Shown: one piece after another, positions 1-5,082 of the stretch | Layout: each line of letters opens with the position of its first letter | Position numbering within the stretch: position 1 is the stretch's first letter | Assembly (NCBI GenBank): GCA_002770795.1 | Contig: PCTP01000063.1 | Location: forward strand, 1 to 5,082 | Source of the DNA: Gammaproteobacteria bacterium CG22_combo_CG10-13_8_21_14_all_40_8 | GTDB taxonomy: Bacteria; Pseudomonadota; Gammaproteobacteria; Enterobacterales; GCA-002770795 | Direction of reading: 5' to 3' | DNA: 5,082 nucleotides | The notes under the pieces: model-generated | Told to the model about the DNA's origin: nothing | Seen by the model: the letters and a program-made list of their open reading frames with translations, nothing else | Database searches by the model: none | Position numbers and translations under genes: made by a program

Positions 1-34
1 AAATCGGCACAGAAATACAAAGAAAAAATTTTAA

Positions 35-312
35 AATATCCCAGGAAAATTCACTTTACCCAATAAGCGTTATAAGGATGAGGTGCAGTTACAACGATAA
101 ATTGGTTGAAAAACAACCATTGTAGCGGCGGTAGATTGGGAAATAACAGTTAATTGCCAGGGCGCTGAATGAAGTTGTCAGCTTACAGAGCCAGGATAAA
201 ACTTGTTTAATGGAAAAAATTGAACAAACGGTTGTTGATTTCTTCACGCAAATCATGCAAATGGATAGTGCAAATGGATAGTTTTACATTACGGCAAGAG
301 GCGTTAGAATAA
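35..312 (+). pseudogene. Decayed 3' end of an unidentified gene
   Basis: No intact gene lies in the first 411 bases, but protein-like sequence runs through this part in shifting frames. One frame reads NKRYKDEVQLQR before a stop at 98-100. The same frame reopens at 110 and reads VAAVDWEITVNCQGAE up to a stop at 167-169. A second frame, open from 147, reads ALNEVVSLQSQDKT, then MEKIEQTVVDFFTQIMQMDS. That frame ends at 281 only because a 13-bp tandem duplication (256-281) shifts it. With one copy removed, it continues as FTLRQEALE and stops at TAA 310-312. The pattern suggests a gene 3' end broken by at least one stop and two frameshifts. The SLQSQDKT...MEKIEQ stretch faintly recalls the C-terminal tails of some soluble chemotaxis receptors, which would suit the CheY-like gene downstream, but this is a weak guess. 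Chance open frames in AT-rich DNA remain possible. Confidence 0.4.
256..281 (+). repeat. Perfect 13-bp tandem duplication
   Basis: The unit TGCAAATGGATAG occurs twice head to tail, at 256-268 and 269-281, without mismatch. Because 13 is not a multiple of three, the second copy shifts the reading frame that enters it and creates the TAG at 279-281. Removing one copy restores an 11-codon continuation to TAA at 310-312. It looks like a recent slippage duplication that broke a coding sequence. Confidence 0.85.
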
Positions 313-317
313 GGGAA

Positions 318-345
318 AGTTCATTTTAAATCGTTAAAATGAACT
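318..345. repeat. Perfect 12-bp inverted repeat upstream of the CheY-like gene
   Basis: AGTTCATTTTAA (318-329) and TTAAAATGAACT (334-345) are exact reverse complements around a 4-base centre, ATCG. The arms are AT-rich and no T-run follows on the plus strand, so a classical terminator is unlikely, although it begins six bases after the remnant's TAA. It ends 13 bases before a consensus TATAAT at 359-364 and covers the place where a -35 element would sit. An operator or activator site for the CheY-like gene is therefore the more natural reading. That role is inferred from position only. Confidence 0.7.
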
Positions 346-358
346 CCGAAACTTGAGC

Positions 359-364
359 TATAAT
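359..364 (+). promoter_or_regulatory. Candidate -10 box for the CheY-like gene
   Basis: TATAAT matches the sigma-70 -10 consensus exactly and lies 47 bases before the ATG at 412. No good -35 is present at the usual 16-18 bp distance (336-341 reads AAAATG), and that position falls inside the inverted repeat 318-345. This fits an activator-dependent or repressed promoter. A weaker alternative is TTACTT (364-369) with TATAAA (386-391) at 16-bp spacing. Confidence 0.45.
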
Positions 365-411
365 TACTTATAGATCCATTGTGGTTATAAATTTTATTTT
401 GAGGGGTACAA

Positions 412-765
412 ATGGCCAATATTCTTGTTGTAGATGACTCACCATCCATGCGTCAATTTGTAGAAATGGCCATAAAAATGGGAGGCCATAGTGCCGTTAG
501 TGCATCAGATGGGAGGGAAGGTTTATCCAAAGCGAAGCTTGCAAAGTTTGATGCCATTATCACAGACATGAATATGCCAATTATGAGTGGTATCGATTTC
601 ACCTCTGCGATTAGGCAATTTCCCAATTACAGATTTACCCCAGTTTTAATGCTCACCACAGAAAGTGATCCTGATTCTAAAGCCAAAGCTGCTGGTGTAA
701 CTGGCTGGATAGTCAAATCTTTCCAACCAGACAATCTCATTAAAATATTAGCAAAGGTTATTTAG
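412..765 (+). CDS. Single-domain CheY-like response regulator
   Basis: This is a 117-residue receiver domain with no output domain. It would accept a phosphoryl group from a histidine kinase and act by protein contact in the cytoplasm, as CheY does on the flagellar motor or CheA. Visible receiver residues are the acidic pair D8/D9, phospho-acceptor D52 in TDMNMP, switch threonine T82, aromatic W99 at the place of E. coli CheY Tyr106, and the invariant lysine K102. Two things are odd. The near-universal proline after that lysine is serine (VKSF, S103), and the stretch from T82 to K102 is two residues shorter than in E. coli CheY, shortening the loop/helix 4 region. The protein is also a little short for the family (about 120-130). 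The start is supported by GAGGGG (401-406), five bases before ATG. No kinase, CheW, receptor or flagellar gene is in view, so the pathway is unknown. The fold assignment is firm; a chemotaxis role is inferred. Confidence 0.93.
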   Translation: MANILVVDDSPSMRQFVEMAIKMGGHSAVSASDGREGLSKAKLAKFDAIITDMNMPIMSGIDFTSAIRQFPNYRFTPVLMLTTESDPDSKAKAAGVTGWIVKSFQPDNLIKILAKVI

Positions 766-801
766 TTTCAACTTGGAAATTCTTGTTTGGTATTAAATAT
801 G

Positions 802-819
802 TTTAAAGAGATCTTTAAA
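802..819. repeat. Short palindrome TTTAAAGA-GA-TCTTTAAA
   Basis: Arms of 8 bp (802-809 and 812-819) are exact reverse complements separated by two bases. It lies 37 bases after the CheY-like gene. The two-base centre is too tight for a good RNA hairpin and there is no GC-rich stem, so a dyad protein-binding site is more plausible than a terminator. No regulator is recognised. Confidence 0.5.
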
Positions 820-833
820 ATCATTTTGCCTGT

Positions 834-862
834 CATTGATCAAATATGACATCGATCAAATA
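834..862 (+). repeat. Pair of 13-bp direct repeats before the beta-CASP gene
   Basis: CATTGATCAAATA (834-846) and CATCGATCAAATA (850-862) differ at one base and have a 16-bp period. They end just before a TATAAA at 867-872 and so occupy the -35 region. Tandem sites at this position commonly bind a regulator. The TTGATCAA core resembles half of an FNR-type site, but the TTGAT-N4-ATCAA spacing is absent, so no factor is assigned. Confidence 0.6.
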
Positions 863-866
863 CTTG

Positions 867-872
867 TATAAA
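867..872 (+). promoter_or_regulatory. Possible -10 box for the beta-CASP gene
   Basis: TATAAA is preceded directly by TTG, giving a near-extended -10 arrangement, but no convincing -35 stands 16-18 bp upstream. The direct repeats at 834-862 cover that region. If used, it would give a leader of roughly 100 bases before the ATG at 982. TACACT at 881-886 is a weaker alternative. Confidence 0.3.
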
Positions 873-981
873 TGTCTCTGTACACTATTCTTCTACCCGT
901 GCTACTTAAAATGCTTGTTCCAGAGCTTGGCTAGGTTGGCTGTATGCGTTAGAGACAAATATCAATCTGAAGGAAGCAGTT

Positions 982-2361
982 ATGAAAATTACATTCTTAG
1001 GGGGCACTGAAACCGTCACCGGATCCAAATATTTAGTTGAATCCCAATCAACTAAGGTGCTTATTGATTGTGGTTTATTTCAGGGATATAAATGGTTGCG
1101 TAAGCGTAATTGGCAACCTTTACCATTGGATATTCAATCCTTAGATGCTGTTTTACTCACTCATGCCCATCTTGATCATTCTGGTTATATACCAGTTTTA
1201 TACAAAAATGGTTATAGAGGTCCGGTTTTTACCCATCATGCCACCAAAGCTTTATGTCACATATTGCTGGCCGACAGCGGGCATATTCAGGAAGAAGATA
1301 CTAGGTTCTATAGAAAACACAAACTCAGCAAACACGATCATCCAGAACCTCTCTATGATCAAGAAACGGCTATAGCCAGTATGCAGTTATTTAAGCCAAT
1401 GGATTTTAAACAACCAGGGAAAGTAGGGGATATAAGCTTCCACTTTCAATCTGCAGGACATATTCTCGGCGCAGCCAGTATCATACTGGAAGCCGAAGGT
1501 AAAACTGTTGCCTTTTCTGGTGATGTAGGACGGCCTGATGACATCTTAATGAAATCGCCACAACCTTTGCCTACAGTGGATTTATTATTGCTCGAATCAA
1601 CCTATGGTAATAGACGACATGAAATGGGCGATCCCTTTGAACAACTTGCTGAAGTTGTGAATAAAACAGCGGCAAAAGGGGGCGTCTTATTAATACCGGC
1701 CTTCGCAGTGGGTCGGGCACAAGTTATCCAACATATTTTGGTGACATTGATGGGGCAAAAATTAATTCCAAAAATGCCAATCTATTTAGATAGCCCGATG
1801 GCGATAACGGTTTCTAATGTTTATTGTCATTTTTCCGACCAACATAAATTAACTCATCAACAATGTGAACTCATGGGGAGCGGCATCAATTACACCAATT
1901 CAGTTGATCAATCTAAAGCGATCGCAGAGCAAATGTTCCCTCATATTATCATTGCAGGAAGTGGCATGGCCACAGGTGGAAGAATATTGCATCATTTCAA
2001 GCGCTTATTAGGTAATCCTAGAACCACTGTACTCTTTTCAGGCTATCAAGCTGGTGGTACTCGTGGTGCAAAAATGCTATCTGGTGTAGAAAACGTTAAA
2101 ATTCATGGTGATTGGATACCCGTCAAAGCGGAGGTGACCAATATGGAAGGATTATCTGGGCATGGCGATTATATTGATATAGAACAATGGCTTAAATCTT
2201 CTTCGCTGAGAAAAAAAACACAAGTTTATTTAGTGCATGGCGATCCAGATGCGTTAGAAGGAATGCGAGAACATCTAAATAAAACAACCTCATACCAGGT
2301 GGATATTGCAAGTTACCTGCAAGTACTCAATTTAGCTGATATGACGCCCACAATCCCATGA
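982..2361 (+). CDS. Beta-CASP metallo-beta-lactamase-fold protein, probable RNA-processing nuclease
   Basis: This 459-residue protein is full length for the bacterial YSH1/CPSF73-like (RNA-specificity domain) family. The metallo-beta-lactamase part carries D29, the H61-x-H63-x-D65-H66 signature (THAHLDHSG), H160 in SAGHILGAA and D181 in SGDVG. The inserted beta-CASP part begins with motif A at E205 (ESTYGNR), followed by FAVGRAQ (241-247), YLDSPMA (268-274) and GSGMATGGR (326-334). Motif B is H394 in SGHGDY and motif C is H419 in LVHGD. All expected ligands for two zinc ions are present, so it should be an active hydrolase. Relatives cleave RNA endo- or exonucleolytically, but the substrate here is unknown. 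There is no signal peptide or membrane segment, so it is cytoplasmic. The start is supported by AAGGAAG (970-976), five bases before ATG. It stands alone between spacers of about 200 bp, so co-transcription with its neighbours is not evident. Confidence 0.95.
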   Translation: MKITFLGGTETVTGSKYLVESQSTKVLIDCGLFQGYKWLRKRNWQPLPLDIQSLDAVLLTHAHLDHSGYIPVLYKNGYRGPVFTHHATKALCHILLADSGHIQEEDTRFYRKHKLSKHDHPEPLYDQETAIASMQLFKPMDFKQPGKVGDISFHFQSAGHILGAASIILEAEGKTVAFSGDVGRPDDILMKSPQPLPTVDLLLLESTYGNRRHEMGDPFEQLAEVVNKTAAKGGVLLIPAFAVGRAQVIQHILVTLMGQKLIPKMPIYLDSPMAITVSNVYCHFSDQHKLTHQQCELMGSGINYTNSVDQSKAIAEQMFPHIIIAGSGMATGGRILHHFKRLLGNPRTTVLFSGYQAGGTRGAKMLSGVENVKIHGDWIPVKAEVTNMEGLSGHGDYIDIEQWLKSSSLRKKTQVYLVHGDPDALEGMREHLNKTTSYQVDIASYLQVLNLADMTPTIP

Positions 2362-2399
2362 TAGAAAAGTCCAAAATCGAGAAAGCTTTGGCTGCATTC

Positions 2400-2432
2400 A
2401 TTCATTGAAATTCATTGGAAGAAATTCATTGG
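2400..2432 (+). repeat. ATTCATTG short repeat cluster
   Basis: ATTCATTG occurs three times, at 2400-2407, 2410-2417 and 2424-2431. The last two copies sit inside a longer perfect repeat, GAAATTCATTGG, at 2407-2418 and 2421-2432 (period 14). The cluster starts 39 bases after the beta-CASP gene stops. It may be a degenerate slippage array or a set of binding sites; nothing in the sequence decides between them. Confidence 0.6.
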
Positions 2433-2440
2433 GACACGCA

Positions 2441-2475
2441 TTTTTTTGATAATCTGGGGTATGTTGTCAAAAAAA
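2441..2475. repeat. AT-rich inverted repeat
   Basis: TTTTTTTGA (2441-2449) pairs exactly with TCAAAAAAA (2467-2475). The stem can extend inward through ATs and two T-G pairs, leaving a loop of about nine bases. There is no GC stem and no T-run after it, so I do not call it a terminator, although it lies between two same-strand genes where one could be expected. Confidence 0.4.
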
Positions 2476-2510
2476 GAAATAAGTTCCCTAGAGAATGGCT
2501 AATTAGGATA

Positions 2511-2539
2511 TTATCTTCCAACATCGTTCTTAATATACT
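2511..2539 (+). promoter_or_regulatory. Possible promoter for the DUF6901 gene
   Basis: TTATCT (2511-2516) and TATACT (2534-2539) are separated by 17 bp and are moderate matches to -35 and -10 elements. Transcription would start around 2546, leaving a leader of only about 14 bases before the ATG at 2560. In AT-rich DNA such matches arise easily by chance. Confidence 0.3.
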
Positions 2540-2552
2540 TCGGTTGCCGAGT
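2537..2552 (+). promoter_or_regulatory. Small hairpin just before the DUF6901 start codon
   Basis: ACT-CGG (2537-2543, with one bulged T) can pair with CCG-AGT (2547-2552) around a TTG loop. It ends seven bases before the ATG and contains the only possible ribosome-binding bases (GAG, 2549-2551). It could limit translation if transcription starts upstream of it. The hairpin is short and may be accidental. Confidence 0.3.
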
Positions 2553-2559
2553 TACTACT

Positions 2560-3285
2560 ATGAATAATATCGAGATCCAATACTGTTTTAGGTTTGAAGA
2601 TAATAGTTGTGAGACTATCGATTTTAATATTGATGGAAAAACGCTTGAATTAGCTAACCCGTTACCTGAGAATCCACCGGCATGGGTGAACTTAGATTTT
2701 CATCAGTGTTCTCATTGTCCATTGAACAGCGAAAAAAGCCCTCATTGTCCACTGGCTATACGATTGGTAGATGTCGTTAAATTATTTGACCGAATTTCAT
2801 CCTACCAACAACTCTCTGTTGAAGTAATTACAGAGGAACGCCACATGACTCAAAATACCACAGCACAAAGGGGGCTCAGTTCGTTGATGGGCATGATTAT
2901 AGCCACCAGCGGTTGCCCCCATACAACATTTTTTAAACCTATGGTGCGTTTTCATCTGCCATTTGCTACCGAAGAAGAAACCTTATTCAGAGCCTCCGCA
3001 ACTTACTTATTGGCTCAATATTTTATTAACAAACAAGGTGGAAAAGCTGATTTTGAATTAACTGGGTTAAAAAAGGTATATGAAAATATACAAATCATCA
3101 ATACATCTATTGCAAGACGCCTAAGAGAAGCTTCTATAAGCGATGCTTCAATCAATGCATTGGTTTTATTAGATCTATTCGCAGTAAATATGCCTTATGT
3201 GATAGAGGAGTCACTTGAGGAATTTCAATATTTGTTTGAATCTTATTTTTTGGAAATTAGTTCAGCAAAAGACACTAGAATGTAA
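2560..3285 (+). CDS. DUF6901-like protein of unknown function with a Cys/His cluster
   Basis: This 241-residue soluble protein has no signal peptide or membrane segment. I recognise it as resembling the uncharacterised DUF6901 family; this is recall, not a search, and no activity is known. The N-terminal part (1-45) looks like beta strands, as in YCFRFEDNSCETIDFNID. Next comes a Cys/His cluster at 48-65, HQCSHCP then PHCPLA, with C50, C53, C63 and H48, H52, H62. HCPL itself occurs twice, ten residues apart (52-55 and 62-65). A second candidate site is SGCPHTTFFKP (117-127, C119, H121), followed by RFHLPFATEEE (130-140). The remainder looks alpha-helical and ends in an acidic helix (IEESLEEFQYLFESYF). 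The cluster could bind a metal, but that is inference. The start is the first in-frame ATG and has no clear Shine-Dalgarno sequence, only GAG at 2549-2551. No upstream ATG, GTG or TTG is available in frame for at least 13 codons. The neighbouring genes give no functional hint. Confidence 0.88.
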   Translation: MNNIEIQYCFRFEDNSCETIDFNIDGKTLELANPLPENPPAWVNLDFHQCSHCPLNSEKSPHCPLAIRLVDVVKLFDRISSYQQLSVEVITEERHMTQNTTAQRGLSSLMGMIIATSGCPHTTFFKPMVRFHLPFATEEETLFRASATYLLAQYFINKQGGKADFELTGLKKVYENIQIINTSIARRLREASISDASINALVLLDLFAVNMPYVIEESLEEFQYLFESYFLEISSAKDTRM

Positions 3286-3332
3286 AATGGGTCGCAGCAG
3301 TTTTTACGAAAAGGAACCTGAGTAAAAGCTAA

Positions 3333-3461
3333 AATGCCAGATGGGAAGACTATGCTTTTGGTGACCACGGGAAAAAATCACAAGCAGAAAAATTTTTAGC
3401 TCTTGGCTCAAATTTTAGAAATGGATTATCATTTCTGGCCTCTAATGAATTTCATACCTAA
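3333..3461 (+). pseudogene. Possible gene remnant in the convergent spacer
   Basis: One frame without a start codon reads DYAFGDHGKKSQAEKFLALG and continues SNFRNGLSFLASNEFHT to TAA at 3459-3461. Just upstream, other frames read GRSSFYEKEPE (from 3290) and AKMPDGK (from about 3328), which could be earlier pieces of the same protein after frameshifts. The composition is protein-like, unlike the repetitive AT-rich DNA that follows. I recognise no family, and an open stretch of about 42 codons could arise by chance. Confidence 0.3.
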
Positions 3462-3470
3462 CTACTATTA

Positions 3471-3544
3471 TATGCGCATAATGTATATTATGTTAAATAG
3501 AATAATATTCTTACTTGTACGCTAAGCTTCTATTCGATTAATCG
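3471..3544. repeat. Group of small palindromes between convergent genes
   Basis: This AT-rich stretch holds TATGCGCATA (3471-3480, perfect), CATAAT-GTAT-ATTATG (3477-3492, 6-bp arms) and CGATTAATCG (3535-3544, perfect). The last lies 15 bases beyond the prpD stop on the minus strand. None has a GC-rich stem followed by a T-run, so no intrinsic terminator can be called for either converging gene. They may be weak stop structures or chance in AT-rich DNA. Confidence 0.35.
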
Positions 3545-3558
3545 TTAAATTGGCTCCG

Positions 3559-5004
3559 TTAGATCGTCATCAGATCGACAAATTCATTAATAGGCGTCTT
3601 TAGAAACTCATCGTGATCATTGCAGAGATCGAAAATCAGTTCTGATTGCTGTGATGGGAATCTTGTGGAGAGATTGCGTTTGAACTTTTTGAGTAACAAA
3701 GGAATACTTTCTTCGCGACGTTTTTTATGTCCAAGTGGATATTCAACTTCTATCTTTTGCGTGGAAGTTCCATCGTTAAAGAATACTTGTACCGCATTGG
3801 CTATAGATCGTTTGTTTGGATTTAAGTAATCTTCTGAGTATTGTTCATCTTCGATGACAATCATTTTTGCGCGTAAATAATCTACACGTTTATCATCAGC
3901 CATTCTGTATTCGTAATCGTCGGCGATCAAGTCTCCTTTGAGCAAGCCTATGGCCACCATATATTGAAGGCAATGATCTCTGTCAGCTGGATTGCGTAAT
4001 TCACCTTCTTTGGAAATAATACGAATAGCTGATTGGTTAGTTGTCAGCTCAATACGTTCAATATCATCTAAGCGTATCAAGACTTGAGGATGTAGAGTGA
4101 CAGCGGCTTCAATGGCTGTTTGTGCATGGAATTCTGCAGGGTATGCCACTTTAAATAGAATATGGTCCATGACATAAGCGCCATATTTCTGATTAAATTT
4201 AAATTTTTTCCCCTTAAATAAGGTGTCGTAAAACCCCCAAGTTGGTGTTGTAAGCACACTGGGATAACCCATTTCGCCCTTCATGGTGATTAAAGCCAGT
4301 TTGACTGCACGGCTGGTCGCATCTCCTGCAGCCCAAGATTTTCTTGAACCCGTATTTGGACTGTGGCGATAAGTTCTTAAAGGTTGTCCATCAACAAATG
4401 CTTGAGAGACCGCATTAATAATATCTTCCTTTACACCACCGAGTATTTCAGTGACCACAGCGGCCGTTGCTACTTTAACCAGAATGACATGATCCAAACC
4501 GACTTGATTGAAGCTGTTCTCAAGGGATAAAATACCTTGAATTTCATGAGCTTTTATCATAGCGATAAGCACGTCTTTAACTGTTAAGGGTTTGTATCCA
4601 TCTGCTAAGCGCACACGACTGGCATAGTCTGCCACCGCTAATATTCCACCGAGATTATCCGAAGGATGACCCCATTCTGCAGCAGCCCAGCTATCATTAT
4701 AATCAAGCCATCTGATCATTGTGCCTATATTAAAAGCAGCTTGTACGGGATCTAATTGAAATTGTGTACCAGGAACATGGGCGCCATTAGGGACAATGGT
4801 TCCAGGTATGATTGGTCCCATCATTTTTCTGCATTCTGGGTAGCGTAAGGCTAGAACCCCACAACCTAAAGTATCCATCAAACAATAACGTGCGGTGTTT
4901 AGTACAGCGCTTTGATCAACTTGGTAATCAGTCACATAATCAGCTATAGCAACCAGCTCAGCATCTGGCTCAGTTTTTATGTTACTCTCTACATTTAAGC
5001 CCAT
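3559..5004 (-). CDS. prpD: 2-methylcitrate dehydratase PrpD
   Basis: PrpD dehydrates 2-methylcitrate to 2-methylaconitate in the methylcitrate cycle, which converts propionyl-CoA to pyruvate and succinate in the cytoplasm. The 481-residue product is colinear with E. coli PrpD (483 residues) from end to end. Blocks I can match from memory are PGTQFQLDPVQAAFNIG (78-94), EWGHPSDNLGGILA (110-123), KAHEIQG (151-157), GLDHVILVKVAT (169-180), GSRKSWAAGDATSRAV (219-234), NPADRDHCLQYMVAI (338-352) and the C-terminal PINEFVDLMTI. This identifies PrpD rather than the looser MmgE/PrpD superfamily. No frameshift or missing block is seen, so it should be functional. The start is preceded by a weak GGGA (5010-5013 on the minus strand), five bases before ATG. 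prpB and prpC usually adjoin prpD; neither is downstream, and upstream lies beyond the window. The gene converges with the DUF6901 gene. Confidence 0.97.
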   Translation of the reverse strand: MGLNVESNIKTEPDAELVAIADYVTDYQVDQSAVLNTARYCLMDTLGCGVLALRYPECRKMMGPIIPGTIVPNGAHVPGTQFQLDPVQAAFNIGTMIRWLDYNDSWAAAEWGHPSDNLGGILAVADYASRVRLADGYKPLTVKDVLIAMIKAHEIQGILSLENSFNQVGLDHVILVKVATAAVVTEILGGVKEDIINAVSQAFVDGQPLRTYRHSPNTGSRKSWAAGDATSRAVKLALITMKGEMGYPSVLTTPTWGFYDTLFKGKKFKFNQKYGAYVMDHILFKVAYPAEFHAQTAIEAAVTLHPQVLIRLDDIERIELTTNQSAIRIISKEGELRNPADRDHCLQYMVAIGLLKGDLIADDYEYRMADDKRVDYLRAKMIVIEDEQYSEDYLNPNKRSIANAVQVFFNDGTSTQKIEVEYPLGHKKRREESIPLLLKKFKRNLSTRFPSQQSELIFDLCNDHDEFLKTPINEFVDLMTI

Positions 5005-5082
5005 AGCAATCCCGTAAAACCTAAGATTCAGATTGAATAAATAACTGCAACATACTGAAATTTAATAAATTAATTAAATGAG
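5005..5082 (-). other. Upstream region of prpD, no gene resolved
   Basis: These 78 bases are AT-rich. Read on the minus strand, one frame is open from the window edge to a TAG about 25 bases before the prpD ATG, but its residues do not match the end of PrpC or any protein I know. TTTAAT and TATGTT, 18 bp apart, are weak promoter-like boxes. Whether prpD has its own promoter or follows another gene cannot be told from this window. Confidence 0.3.

Noticed and set aside
1..66. Open frame from the window edge to TAA at 64-66
   Set aside because: It is 21 lysine-rich codons in AT-rich DNA with no recognisable C-terminus, so it cannot be told from chance.
836..859. FNR-type binding site
   Set aside because: TTGAT and ATCAA half-sites are present but 14 bases apart instead of 4.
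900..981. Riboswitch or structured leader before the beta-CASP gene
   Set aside because: The long possible leader has only a short TTGGCT direct repeat and no conserved riboswitch core or strong stems that I can find.
1145..1375. 76-codon open frame on the plus strand
   Set aside because: It lies wholly inside the beta-CASP gene in another frame, over the conserved HxHxDH region, and its translation resembles no protein.
2441..2475. Intrinsic terminator after the beta-CASP gene
   Set aside because: The stem is A/T only and no T-run follows on the plus strand, so it does not meet the usual form.
3620..3829. 69-codon open frame opposite prpD
   Set aside because: It is antisense to the conserved C-terminal part of prpD, has no ribosome-binding site, and shows no recognisable domain.
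4077..4259. 60-codon minus-strand open frame
   Set aside because: It overlaps prpD on the same strand in a different frame, where prpD itself is strongly conserved.
1..5082. CRISPR array, insertion sequence, tRNA or defence island
   Set aside because: No regularly spaced repeats with spacers, no transposase or terminal inverted repeats, no tRNA-like sequence, and no defence-related gene was seen.

Overview
The window is low-GC bacterial DNA with four clear protein-coding genes and several stretches of apparently decayed coding sequence. The best taxonomic clue is the PrpD protein, which is colinear with the enterobacterial enzyme along its whole length. Together with the AT-rich codon use and the broken gene remnants between intact genes, this suggests a gammaproteobacterium, perhaps a host-associated one of the Legionellales type. 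That placement is inference; there is no rRNA or other marker in the window.

Layout. Positions 35-312 hold what looks like the broken 3' end of a gene, spread over shifting reading frames and cut by a perfect 13-bp tandem duplication. A perfect 12-bp inverted repeat (318-345) and a consensus TATAAT follow, leading into a single-domain CheY-like response regulator (412-765, +). A 216-bp spacer carries a short palindrome, a pair of 13-bp direct repeats and a possible promoter. Next is a full-length beta-CASP metallo-beta-lactamase-fold RNase-like protein (982-2361, +). A 198-bp spacer with ATTCATTG repeats precedes an uncharacterised Cys/His-containing protein that I assign to the DUF6901 family (2560-3285, +). 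The 273-bp convergent spacer holds a possible second gene remnant (3333-3461) and several small palindromes. The minus strand carries 2-methylcitrate dehydratase, prpD (3559-5004, -), with 78 bp of its upstream region before the window ends.

How the genes work together. I see no coherent pathway. The three plus-strand genes are separated by roughly 200-bp spacers, each with its own candidate promoter, so they are probably separate transcription units. PrpD belongs to the methylcitrate cycle for propionyl-CoA breakdown, and its usual partners (prpB, prpC) are not in view. No mobile element, CRISPR array, tRNA or rRNA was found. I found no convincing new multi-gene system. The most interesting items are the DUF6901 protein with its twin HCPL motif, the atypical CheY, the operator-like repeats in front of two genes, and the decay visible in the spacers.
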